From contig NW_026733099.1 in the NCBI RefSeq assembly GCF_028476545.1, forward strand, positions 310,001-374,000: DNA of 64,000 nt. The letters are read 5' to 3'. Both the position numbers and the translations under genes were made by a program. This stretch comes from Physella acuta (lineage: Eukaryota > Mollusca > Gastropoda > Physidae). Position 1 is the stretch's first letter, and each line of letters starts with the position of its first letter. Below the pieces are notes generated by a model. It made no database searches. It was not told where the DNA came from and saw only the letters and a list, made by a program, of their open reading frames with translations. Below are positions 1 through 10,480 of the stretch, piece after piece.

Positions 1-127
1 TTTGTTTTGTACTGCTGTGTTGCATCGCCGTCATGGCTCGATGCTGTAAATAAAGCGAGTACTTGACAACAACTGTCGGTGTCGGTGTGTACTTAATCTC
101 AGGGTCAGCCCGTCTTAACTACAACAC
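1..127 (+). mobile_element. possible 3' end of an LTR (fossil)
   Basis: This stretch is less AT-rich than what follows. It has an AATAAA-type signal at about 50-55, then a GT-rich stretch, and could end in CA at about 127, the layout of the R-U5 part of a metazoan LTR. No partner LTR, primer-binding site or coding region is visible, and the 5' side is cut by the window edge. It could equally be unrelated unique sequence. If it is an LTR it is a fragment. Confidence 0.22.
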
Positions 128-174
128 CTCAGTGGGTAAAAGCATCCCCACTGAGTGAGGGTTACATACTATAA

Positions 175-946
175 AGAAACACAACTTTAAACAGTATAAA
201 AACACTCATCAGAGAACAGTGACAACATGTGGAGTAGAGAGTACACGGACAGCTGACAGCCGCTTGGGCACCAAGCCCAGTCCCAAAGCCGTGCTGTGGA
301 CAGCCGTGGCAACAGATCCTTACTTGCTACTGCCCACGTGCCGACATTTTCGAATAACGTTACATTTGGAATGTTATTTTATTCAGAAGGCATTTCCCTG
401 TCTGTCAGTAATCCTTAATTTTACGTGAGTGACGTTGTTTTTTTAGTTATTAGCTTCCTAGCGTTGAGCCGGGTACTGGACGGTGGTGTACGAATCTACC
501 TTGCGGGGGGGGGGGGGGGAAAGGGCAGATATCCTGCGGGGTGGCAGATAAGCCTGGTGAGAAGCAAAGGACAGATGCGACCGATACACGGTAATCAAAC
601 CAATATCCAAGCCCGTTAGTCGGAGTTTGCCGTGTTGAGGCCTGATTGGTTAATGGCAGACACCTCCTGAACAGGTCGTGTCGATAAAAAAAGAAAAAAA
701 AAGTTAACAGCTTCTAAAGAGGATTGGAATAGCCCCATTTTTCTGGCGAAACGTGTATTTTTTAAATGAATAAATATTTTGTTCATAGTTAAAGCTTTTT
801 ATTTTAAATGACAAATCAACTTTCTTTACCTAATCCTAATCAAAAACTTAAAAATGAAATAAAAATGTTGCTCTTTAAAATCTGGTAAATTTTAAAAAAA
901 AAATGTAACTTTTGACTCTTCCGTCTCAAGAGGTAGCCAACCCCTG
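175..946 (+). mobile_element. non-autonomous hAT element, long 'GGTCGGCAAC' family, 5' truncated
   Basis: This copy matches the fuller one at 32129-33024 along its length: the TATAAAAACACTCATCAGAGAACA segment, the 'cggacagctgacagccg' segment, the cacctcctg segment, and a 3' end reading GGTAGCCAACCCCTG. That end is the inverted form of the CAGGGGTCGGCAAC terminus, typical of hAT transposons. The 5' terminus is missing, so no target duplication can be read. A 13-base G run lies near 497-509. Short open frames here have no recognisable similarity and are taken as chance. Confidence 0.6.
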
Positions 947-1674
947 CTGTAGTGTCATCAATGCATTTTTTTAAAATCCGAAATCAAAATTTAACGTCGG
1001 GATCAGCAATTATATAAATAGTAAGTGAAATTACTTATAGCAAACGATTATGCTAATTTTTTTTTCTGGTTATGTGTATTTAATATGTGTATTTAATACA
1101 ACTAGCATTTACATCTTTTAAAACGAAATCAAAATATATTGTTACAATCAAATTGAAATATATTTACATTTAGAAGATAAAAATAATATTTTATTATCTC
1201 TTAGTTAAACTTGCTATTAAAAAATGTCTTTGCTTTTATTGTTGATCATTTTTTTGCAAATACATTTCTTAAGTAACTCCATTACGTTTAGTTTTAAATA
1301 GAAACGAATTTAAAGCCGAAAACCTCAATGTTATTGCGAAATCACTTTAAGGTTTAGCTATATGTAATTTAATGAATCAATCTGGTTGTAGCGAATATTA
1401 ATTTAGAAATATTTTCTCCGCTATAACTGGGAAACCGTTTATTTTATTTTATTTATTTATTTTTAGTAAATATTACGTTCCCGGTATCTTTTTAACAAAT
1501 AGTGAAACCATCTTATTCGCTTCTATACCTTATCTCAAATTGTGCTGGGATTTTGAAGAAAAATATCTCTCGCACCACAGCCCGTTTCTCAAATATAGCT
1601 TGTGTTGGAGGGCTCGTTTGTAGTTGCACCACACCACTGCCTTGTAATTTTTTTAGACTTGCCGCCGAATTGGA

Positions 1675-1685
1675 GAATTTTTTTT

Positions 1686-1729
<44 letters not shown>
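1675..1729 (+). repeat. long poly-T tract
   Basis: About 54 bases of T are interrupted by a single C. The tract is absent from the other copy of this block at about 11085-11095, so it expanded in this copy only. Confidence 0.95.
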
Positions 1730-1731
<2 letters not shown>

Positions 1732-2600
1732 TGGAGAAAATTTTTTTATTTACAACAATTACCACAAGTACCTATCACCATTGAGAGTAAGCGATATAAA
1801 ATATATACCAAATACATTTAAGTAATTTTACGGTGTATGTATGTTTATTTCAGCTAAAATTTAACTTTTGCCTTAAGTAAAATCTCAGGTTTTAGTACTT
1901 TTTTATACGTCGTTTTGTTTTATTTTATAGCAAAAGACAGTGTTTTCTGTTTCAGTTAAATATAGGTATATATTTTCTCAGTGTATATATTTTTAAAGTT
2001 GTATTTATACATTACCTCCCTTGTATAGTTTTAAATGGAGGCTAATATGTAGCCAAAGGTCTGTGTGTCGTGAAATCAAATATTCCGCTAAGTTTCATTT
2101 AAACAATTGTCCTTTTATCAAATCTACCAAACCATTGAACTTAATATATTTGTATCCCGCCAAAACATTTGCTGTAATAGTTTATCTGCGGTGGTTAAAT
2201 TAGATTGTATGGATACGATTATGTTATTTGCAATGACCAGCGTTAAGGTTTGAATAGCTAAATCAATATAATAACCACACAATTGGAGGCATTTTGATTC
2301 TATAGTCGCCTCATTTTAAAACTAATGGTAAATGAGCTAATACAAAAAAAAATTGCAGAAGATGAATAAACAAAGACATTTTTTTAATAAATAGAAGATT
2401 GAACTGAATAATAAAATATATGTTTTCGTTATATTCGAAAATAAAAACTATTTGATATTTTATTTTAGGCTTTGACCTTTTAAATAGAAGATGTATAAAA
2501 CACACATAGACCGTAACATTTCGTAAATACATTTGTTATAGGCCAGATCATTTACTCTTGTTGATAACATATTTGAAAAGTGCCTTAACTAGTTATTTTG

Positions 2601-2618
2601 GATCCCTCATAATGGGAC
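2601..2618 (+). repeat. hairpin of the hairpin-end family
   Basis: GGATCCCTCATAATGGGAC can form a short stem-loop. It is one of at least 15 related sites here, and the matching site in block copy B is at about 11962. Confidence 0.5.
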
Positions 2619-2839
2619 AAAAATAAAAACATAAAAATTTCAAGAGATGGTGACCATTCTAGAGAGACAGGTGATCTCATTACCCATTGACCGATAAGAA
2701 AAGTGCAGGTCAACTTTCGAATGTATATTGGGTTGTCACTCCCTTCTCAAAGACAATTCTGGGACTGCCGACCGAAATAGACCTAGATGTAGTCATGTAC
2801 AAACAATGTGTAGGGGAGACCAACATATAACACTCTTCA

Positions 2840-4409
2840 TTACCAAATGTTTCACTCTCTTCAACCCTATACAACAACCAGGCTCAAATCACCAAATGTT
2901 TCACTCTCTTCAACCCTATTCAACAACCAGGCTCAAATCACCAAATGTTTCACTCTCTTCAACCCTATACAACAACCAGGCTCAAATCACCAAATGTTTC
3001 ACTCTCTTCAACCCTATACAACAACCAGGCTCAAATCACCAAGTGTTTCACTCTCTTCAACCCTATACAACAACCAGGCTCAAATCACCAAGTGTTTCAC
3101 TCTCTTCAACCCTATACAACAACCAGGCTCAAATCACCAAATGTTTAACTCTCTTCAACCCTATACAACAACCAGGCTCAAATCACCAAATGTTTAACTC
3201 TCTTCAACCCTATACAACAACCATGCTCAAATCACCAAATGTTTAACTCTCTTCAACCCTATACAACAACCAAGCTCAAATCTCCAAATGTTTCACTCTC
3301 TTCAACCCTATACAACAACCAGGCTCAAATCACCAAATGTTTCACTCTCTTCAACCCTATACAACAACCAGGCTCAAATCACCAAGTGTTTCACTCTCTT
3401 CAACCCTATACAACAACCAGGCTCAAATCACCAAGTGTTTCACTCTCTTCAACCCTATACAACAACCAGGCTCAAATCACCAAATGTTTAACTCTCTTCA
3501 ACCCTATACAACAACCAGGCTCAAATCACCAAATGTTTAACTCTCTTCAACCCTATACAACAACCATGCTCAAATCACCAAATGTTTAACTCTCTTCAAC
3601 CCTATACAACAACCAAGCTCAAATCTCCAAATGTTTCACTCTCTTCAACCCTATACAACAACCAGGCTCAAATCACCAAATGTTTCACTCTCTTCAACCC
3701 TATACAACAACCAGGCTCAAATCACCAAATGTTTCACTCTCTTCAACCCTATACAACAACCAGGCTCAAATCACCAAATGTTTCACTCTCTTCAACCCTA
3801 TACAACAACCAGGCTCAAATCACCAAATGTTTCACTCTCTTCAACCCTATACAACAACCAGGCTCAAATCACCAAATGTTTCACTCTCTTCAACCCTATA
3901 CAACAACCAGGCTCAAATCACCAAATGGTTCACTCTCTTCAACCCTATACAACAACCAGGCTCAAATCACCAAATGTTTCACTCTCGTCAACCCTATACA
4001 ACAACCAGGCTCAAATCGCCAAATGTTTCACTCTCTTCAACCCTATACAACAACCAGGCTCAAATCACCAAATGTTTCACTCTCTTCAACCCTATACAAC
4101 AACCAGGCTCAAATCACCAAATGTTTCACTCTCTTCAACCCTATACAACAACCAGGCTCAAATCACCAAATGTTTCACTCTCTTCAACCCTATACAACAA
4201 CCAGGCTCAAATCACCAAATGTTTCACTCTCTTCAACCCTATACAACAACCAGGCTCAAATCACCAAATGTTTCACTCTCTTCAACCCTATACAACAACC
4301 AGGCTCAAATCACCAAATGTTTCACTCTCTTCAACCCTATACAACAACCAGGCTCAAATCACCAAATGTTTCACTCTCTTCAACCCTATACAACAACCAG
4401 GCTCAAATC
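2840..4409 (+). repeat. 49-bp minisatellite, about 32 units
   Basis: The unit begins ATGTTTCACTCTCTTCAACC and is 49 bp long. Because 49 is one more than a multiple of three and the unit has no stop in the forward frames, all three forward frames stay open for long distances. The resulting frames of up to about 316 codons are artefacts. A block of seven units is itself duplicated: variant units recur at an offset of 343 bp (2945 with 3288, 3239 with 3582). The unit is present once at about 12202-12256 in copy B. Confidence 0.97.
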
Positions 4410-4579
4410 GCCCATTAACCCAAAGACGGTGAGCGACAGCTTGACGGCTAGGAAAGAGCAGATAACCCGACCCCCCCCCCCCCCCACACCCTTCCACTGC
4501 TCTAGGAGGGTTGACAACTATCTTCACGAGATCCACCTTCCCCTCCCCACACATAACCCCGACAAAAAAAAAGGAAAAT

Positions 4580-5096
4580 GACAATGAAATGTAATGACCT
4601 CATAACACATAGACGACGAAGACGATACTGTCGCGAAGGGTAAATGAAGGACATAAGGACACAGGACGTGAGAAACTCGACTGATAGCTCAGATTAACTC
4701 GGGCTGAGCTACGGTGATCGAACTACACTCATAGACAGAGGCCACGACCTTAGGGACCACGAGGCGACAACTGCTTGTATACACCAAGACGACAGACTAC
4801 GAATCGCTCACTGACTCAGTTGTTGATGTCAGTTAGGCGACTGATAATAGGGGAGACCATCTTCAATCCTCCCCCCCTCCCCACCCCAAATGTAGACAAC
4901 AAGGCAGGGAACAAGTACACAACACACCAAGCCAAGCGACGACCAAGACACTATGTAGTCAAGGACAATTACAAATAAAACGTGACAGATTACATCAACA
5001 GTCTAGCAAAACCCGTAGAATGATGAGCTCCTGCGACTGACTTGGTCCATCGACGTAAAGGACATGACCTTATGGACCAGGAGGCGACGAATACAT
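4580..5096 (+). repeat. GC-richer tail of block copy A
   Basis: A segment of balanced composition contains phrases such as 'cacgacctta' and 'gaggcgac' that recur at 12240-12650 and about 62970-63125. No tRNA fold and no protein similarity was recognised. Open frames of 64-76 codons overlap on both strands, which argues against coding. Confidence 0.45.
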
Positions 5097-5199
5097 AACA
5101 GTGTAACAATCCAATGTCCAAGTTGTTACTTTTCAAAACGGTGAGGGCTTGTTCTTGTTGGCCTACAGAAAATAGTATTTCTATTATTTTTTTGTTCAA

Positions 5200-6288
5200 G
5201 TGTCCTATGTGTCCATTGTTTTTGCGTTAGAAAGTTGTATGATCGTACGCAGGTTGGATTGTTTCCCCACTTGTTGAGTGTTTTATAGAGCGCATATATT
5301 TAATTACAACTGTACATGCTACTGCTGGACACCAGTTTAAGAACCGCTGGTCTAGATGAAAACGTAGTGAGAACCACTGAACAAGAGGGGAGAAATGATG
5401 AGGAATGTGTAAGAATTAGTGGACAGCAATGTCGTCGTTATAGCCAGTAACAATCATGTTTTTACATTGGTACTAAACTTAATACATACCTCCTTGTTCA
5501 ATTGAGCATTATTTACAGGGTAGGTAACGTAATCAAATGGTTCGACTCTAAAAAAAAATTACACAACACGTCAGTGTGTATCTAAACGTTTGGCGTCTAA
5601 CTCGAAGGTCTCCAGCGGGTCTCGTTTTGGACTCTTCACTACAGGACGTCTATGAGTCAAACGAACACCCTAAGTAATATATTCACCACAAGCAATGTCA
5701 ATTTTAATTTACTTAAATTGATATATGACCAGCATTACGAAATTATACTATTATATATTCTGAAGACTAGTTGTGTGTTTGTGGAAGATTCAATTCACGT
5801 AAGTTATTTTTGTTTTATTCAGATGGTGCACTCCCATCTTATTCCTTCCCCTATGTTATTATTGGGGGGGGGGGGGGGGCAGTAAAGGGAAGTAGCTGTT
5901 AACATGAATAAATAAAAACATTTAAATAAAATCACAATTAACATAATACCGAATTATTATTTAAATTGTCAAAACAATATTAATACATTATAACATGCAA
6001 CTAAACTTTTAGCAGTTTTATTATTGTGCAGAATCATAATTATTATTTTTTTAAAAAATTAACAACATCGAACCAGTGAGGTTTCTTTGTAGTTGTTTAC
6101 AATACGTTCCGTCGTATACACTCGTATAAATTAATACGAATTTCTGGATCGCTTCCTACAAACTAGACTATGCAGATCGGTAGAAAAAAAAATTCTCTCA
6201 CCCATGTAAAAAATCTGCAGACGTGGATTTTTGGCTTCCTTACCCAGTTCAGCAGACCATGTAGTTACTTGTGACGACCCCATATTGA
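5200..6288. other. AT-rich sequence with one hAT terminus and a G run
   Basis: The only structure seen is a hAT-like terminus ending at 5349 (CAGTTTAAGAACCGCTG, the inverted form of the common CAGNGGTTCTTAAAC hAT end) and a run of about 17 G near 5863-5879. The partner terminus was not found. The rest is AT-rich with no recognised element or gene. Confidence 0.4.
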
Positions 6289-6289
6289 G

Positions 6290-7620
6290 CATTTTAAATG
6301 TGTTTCCAACTAAAACCTCGAATTTTAAATTAGATATATCTAATATAAATACATATCTATGTTATCTTGGTCTTGGTTTACACAGAAAAACATAATAATT
6401 TACTCTCAGATGACTTTTATTCACTCTTACGGTCAATACCGGCTCAAACAATGCTCATTAGCCAGGGAGATCGATAGGAACAAACTATTTAAACATTTCT
6501 CTCATCCTATGTTACAAATCTGCAAACGTGGATTTCGATAAATTGTTGGTTTCATCTCCCAGTTTACCAGACCATGTAATTTAGACTGTAGGGACATCTG
6601 GTTAAATTCTTACACATAATTAGGACTTCATTGTCGTGCGAGTGATAATTTGTTCTTCCAAAGTTCAAATAAATTTTCAGATACGAGGAATCTTAGCGGT
6701 GGTTTCACGAATTATTAAAAAGAAAGCCCCGAAAAGTTGCAACTGGACGCGCATCATAGCTATTAAATGGCACCCGGCTAAATCTTTCCCATATCATTAT
6801 AAAATAGAGAAACTTTACTTGGTAGTTGTTTTTATTTTCTTTTTTAATACAAATTGTCTAATCATAAAAAAAAAAAAAATCATCTCAAATAGTGACTCCC
6901 TAGGAACTACACAAAATGAGTCAGGAGCGGAAATATTCACGCCCCCCCCCCCCCCCCACTGTTCAACAAACCTTCATCCAATCCAGACTCCTCTTCTTGC
7001 GTATACAGTAATTGCACTAATTACAATTACTCTAAAATGTAATACCCAAGCATAAAGACTTCAAACATGGACATCTCACACAAAGCCAAGTATGCTCAAC
7101 AAAGTGAAACACAGCAACAATAGGCATTAAAATATAAAGCATGTTTAACGTTTAGAAACGAAACTACTTTCCTAAAACTAACACTCAAACAACTAGCAGG
7201 GACCTACACAAAAATGGTCACCACCCAATGAAGAGACCAATATACGTCACGGGCCGCCACAAGTATGCACCGTAAACCAAATATTTAATGTGCATATAAA
7301 AAGATGTTAAAGTAGACAAAACAACACATTAATTCACATTGGTATAAACAATCTTAAATAAACCGGGAGTGATCTCCCCTAAACTTTCTAGAATATTCTA
7401 ATATAAAACTACGAGTGATGGCAACTCAGGACATAGAAAATATTAACTCAAAAAGTTAAACGTGGTTATTTAACTCAAGTTAAAAGTTAAAGTTTAAAAC
7501 GACACATTAATTCACCTTGTTATAAACAGTCTTAATAAACAAAATTAACATCCAAGGGAGTTAACTTTTAAAATAAAATAAACCAACAAAGCAAACACAA
7601 TGTGTAAAAAAAAAGATCAA
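6290..7620 (+). repeat. dispersed block C, copy 1 (uninterrupted)
   Basis: This block is repeated at 58465-62290 in the same orientation, where it is interrupted by a 1,990-bp TIR element and a second insertion. Shared landmarks are 'tttccaactaaaac', 'ctctcagatgacttttattc', 'gcaactggacgcgcatcata' and 'gggagtgatctcccctaaac'. Copy 1 serves as an empty-site paralogue for the TIR element: it reads straight through CTCTCAGATGACTTTTATTC at about 6400-6424. A C run lies at about 6943-6958. A diverged inverted copy of about 6890-7130 lies at 12930-13150. Confidence 0.8.
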
Positions 7621-7825
7621 TTAATTAATAATATATAATTGTAATTTAATTTATAATCATTTTTAACATCCAAAGATGATTTAAGTAGAACAGGATATAT
7701 AAAAAATGTTTTATAATTTACCTATAAATTATACACATAAGCCGTACTTTTGCGTATTGTTTTTTATTATAAGTTAGATCACTTACTCTTAGATGAGGAT
7801 TTCTATTTCAATTAACTACAATTTT

Positions 7826-7843
7826 GGATCCCCATTCGGGGAC
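7826..7843 (+). repeat. hairpin of the hairpin-end family
   Basis: GGATCCCCATTCGGGGAC forms a five-pair stem (TCCCC/GGGGA) with a four-base loop. It lies at the same place relative to upstream family sequence ('aagttagatcacttactctt') as in other copies. Confidence 0.6.
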
Positions 7844-7890
7844 AAGAAACAAAAGACAACTAATACATACACACACACCAGACTTTAAAG

Positions 7891-8099
7891 CAAGGGTCTC
7901 CAAACTTTTCTTCCCGAGGGCCGCATTGACTATAAAAGTTCAGTTCGGGGGCCAGTTTCTTCCAGGCATGTCTTTGATTTTTCTGGGCAAAGTTCCTCAA
8001 CTATCACCAACAAACGTTTTTTCCGTAGACAAAAAGATCTCCGCGGGCCGGATGAGAGGACCTCGCGGGCCGGACGCGGCCGTAGTTTGGAGACCCCTG
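7891..8099 (+). mobile_element. hAT MITE, CAGGGGTCTCCAAAC family, complete
   Basis: A 209-bp element has inverted ends CAAGGGTCTCCAAACT and AGTTTGGAGACCCCTG. It is flanked by a perfect 8-bp target duplication CTTTAAAG at 7883-7890 and 8100-8107. The interior is GC-rich and non-coding. An inverted relative with its own target duplication is at 63135-63333, and a truncated end is at 35049-35111. The end sequence and 8-bp duplication are diagnostic of the hAT superfamily. Confidence 0.93.
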
Positions 8100-8325
8100 C
8101 TTTAAAGCAATACAAGAAACTAACTTCTAAGACAAACACACAGCGGACAGATTCACACGTAGCCAAGGACTCACTCAAGCATATCACAGTCTAAGTAAGC
8201 TCACAACAGGTAGCGGCACGTCCATATTCAACACCTCCAACCATTACAAAGAAAAAGACACTAATAACGACACATACGGAAAACCGATAATAGCGACTAC
8301 ACAGGGACAAATAGGGACACTAGCA

Positions 8326-8431
<106 letters not shown>

Positions 8432-8600
8432 ACCCGGGGTAATTCCATACACTACTTTTCTAAAAAAATTGTAAAAAATCTAAAATTAACACTACCACAA
8501 TATAATATTGAGGGTATAACTAGACATGCATTACTTATATGATGGCAAACAAATATAGAGATAATTCACAAAATAAAATACAATTTTTAAATATTTCACT

Positions 8601-8606
8601 TTTATT
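8601..8606 (-). promoter_or_regulatory. AATAAA polyadenylation signal for the 8.7 kb gene
   Basis: AATAAA is read on the minus strand 54 nt downstream of the TGA of the two-exon gene, the expected position for a short 3' UTR. A copy of the element's GGGGCAATTCCACAC motif lies between stop and signal. Confidence 0.45.
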
Positions 8607-8659
8607 GCAAAAACATGGCAAGTGGGGCAATTCCACACACATTATGAAAATTTTAAAAT

Positions 8660-9487
8660 TCATGTATTTAAAAATGTGTAAAAAAAAACATTTTTCTTCT
8701 TGGAAACAATTTTGCATGGAGGCAACCAGTCTTCATCACTGGATGAAGAGAAAGCCTCAATTTCATCCTCCTGAATTCTGCTCTCATCTGTCATAAGCCG
8801 AAGTTTTTCGTTTATAATTGTGGACCATTCTGAAATAAAAACAAAGTTAAATGTTAGAAAGTCTAATTTACTAATGTGTGTATGGGGATTTTTAGCTCTA
8901 AATATTGCATAAATTATAATAAATAATATAGTTACAGTAAAATAATAATAGATAAAGAAATAAAAGAAGTATGTGGCAATTTTACTTAACTTTAATAGCA
9001 GAGTCTTTTTAAAAATAACTAGTACTAGATCTAGTACTATTTAAGTATTTTTTTAAGATTAAATCATGAGTTGTGAATTACAGAATTAGCCACAACCAGT
9101 TTAAATGGTATAAAATAATAGCTAAACCCTCTAAATAGTATACAAAGAAACATGGGACAATCCAAACTATAGTGTATGGAATTGCCCCACACCATGTGTG
9201 GAATTGCCCCACACCTACTATTTAGAAAAAAATGCTTTCCTGTTCTAAATTAAAGGCTGAATCTAGCATCATTAACTGTTACTATTAACACACATAATTA
9301 AGCTTTCATAAAATCAATAAATAATTGACAACAATTAAAAATAAGACAAAATAAACTATTTTTAAAAAGTGCAGGGGTTGTACTTACGTAAGGATGTTTG
9401 AAGATAGATGCAGAACAAATTAAAATTCCTGCTCTGATTGTAGATGAACGCTTCTCTAACAGTATCAGAAAGTACAAGAAATGACAT
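8660..9487 (-). CDS. two-exon small protein inside a TIR element (89 aa, unknown function)
   Basis: Exon 1 runs from the ATG at 9487 down to 9388 and ends at a consensus donor, GTAAGTA. The intron is 558 bp (9387-8830) and ends in a pyrimidine-rich acceptor, TTTATTTCAG. Exon 2 runs 8829-8660 and stops at TGA. The phase-1 junction keeps one frame open across both exons, giving 89 residues. An AATAAA signal lies about 54 nt after the stop. The N-terminal half is mixed hydrophobic, starting MSFLVLSDTVREAF. The C-terminal half is charged, with an acidic serine patch EIEAFSSSSDEDWLPP followed by KKK. The protein is far shorter than any transposase, so it may be the retained ends of an internally deleted one or an accessory protein. 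No family is recognised. Confidence 0.5.
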
Positions 9488-9597
9488 CTTAGAAACAGGG
9501 AATAGTAACTTTTAATTAAACGTTACTCCCATTAAAAATAGAGAGTATTCGGTATATAGTGTGTGGAATTACCCCGTGTGTGGAATTACCCCGGCTA

Positions 9598-10480
9598 AGT
9601 AGAAATTACAAACACAATACTGATATTTGATTTCACGACATAGAGACCATTGGATATATATATATTCCTCCTTATAAAACTATATAAGGGAGGTAATTTA
9701 TAAATGCAGCTGCAAAAATTGAACAAACGGAATAAATGTATGCGCTTAATAAAATTTTAATTTAAGAAGAAAAGATTACTAAAATAAATAAAAGAACAAA
9801 CGATGTTTTAATTTGTACTAAATAAAAATTCATTTTTTGCCAAATTAAACACACATACACAGAAAAGTTAGGTAAATGTATTTAGTAAAAACCAGATCAC
9901 TTACTTTCAATGTTACTGTTGATACTTCCACTGTTGTCGTAGTTTAGATTATGTTATTATTTGTTCCTCATCATTATATATGCAATTGATGTCCATGTCT
10001 TTGATGTTGTGTAAATCCATCAAAATATTATTATAACTGATTTAAATGTTTAAAACAATTGACTTAATGAAATAAAATGGTTGAGAACTATATAGATATA
10101 GATGTTTGAAAGGGAAGAATGTTTACTTTGATGTGTCTCATTGTAATAACATAACTTTTCCGATTGCTTAAAATGTGTATCATTTTTATTCTCTGTAATC
10201 CCAAATTTATTTCAGCTCTATTTAAAAACCCAAATTCCACCCCCCCCCCCCCCCACCCCCTCAGCCCACCACGACAAGGAAAAAAAACCCTTGAATAATC
10301 ATTTAATTACACAATTGGATTCTCATGTTGGTTTTTTATTTTTTTTATTTTTTTTTATATTTGGACGTTTTGTATTAGATCTATGTATAAGTAAACCATC
10401 TTAAATGAATGAAAGTAGGCTACAAGTAAGAAAGAAATATTACTATTGTAAATCTGTATCAGTCCTCACAAGCCGATGAT
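9598..10480 (-). repeat. hairpin-end family fragments with a C run
   Basis: 9598-9780 is the inverse of sequence at 34560-34700 and 27520-27620 ('tgcagctgcatttataaattacctccc'). 9950-10260 matches 33980-34280 ('tatagatatagatgtttgaaagggaagaatg'). A broken C run lies at about 10240-10259. No coding potential was seen. Confidence 0.6.

Larger units (their letters stand above)
1063..5096 (+). repeat. large dispersed repeat block, copy A (expanded)
   Basis: This block is repeated at 10481-12652 in the same orientation with moderate divergence. The two start together at 'ggttatgtgtatttaata' and end at 'gaccttatgga..gcgacgaatac'. Copy A is about 1.9 kb longer, mostly because of the 49-bp array at 2840-4409, a long T tract at 1675-1729 and extra sequence at about 4580-4770. 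Internally it includes hairpin-end family sequence with paired CCTCCCTT..TGGAGG segments and the hairpin at 2601-2618. No protein similarity is recognised. Confidence 0.75.

Noticed and set aside
2840-4409. CRISPR-like array
   Set aside because: Units are contiguous with no unique spacers, the DNA is animal-like, and the array is a plain minisatellite. The same holds for the arrays at 28630 and 48066.
2728-4581. Long forward open frames of 116-316 codons
   Set aside because: They are read from the 49-bp stop-free repeat in all three frames and carry no real protein signal.
7826-7843. Helitron 3' end
   Set aside because: A hairpin is present, but no consistent CTRR end or following T was found in the copies.
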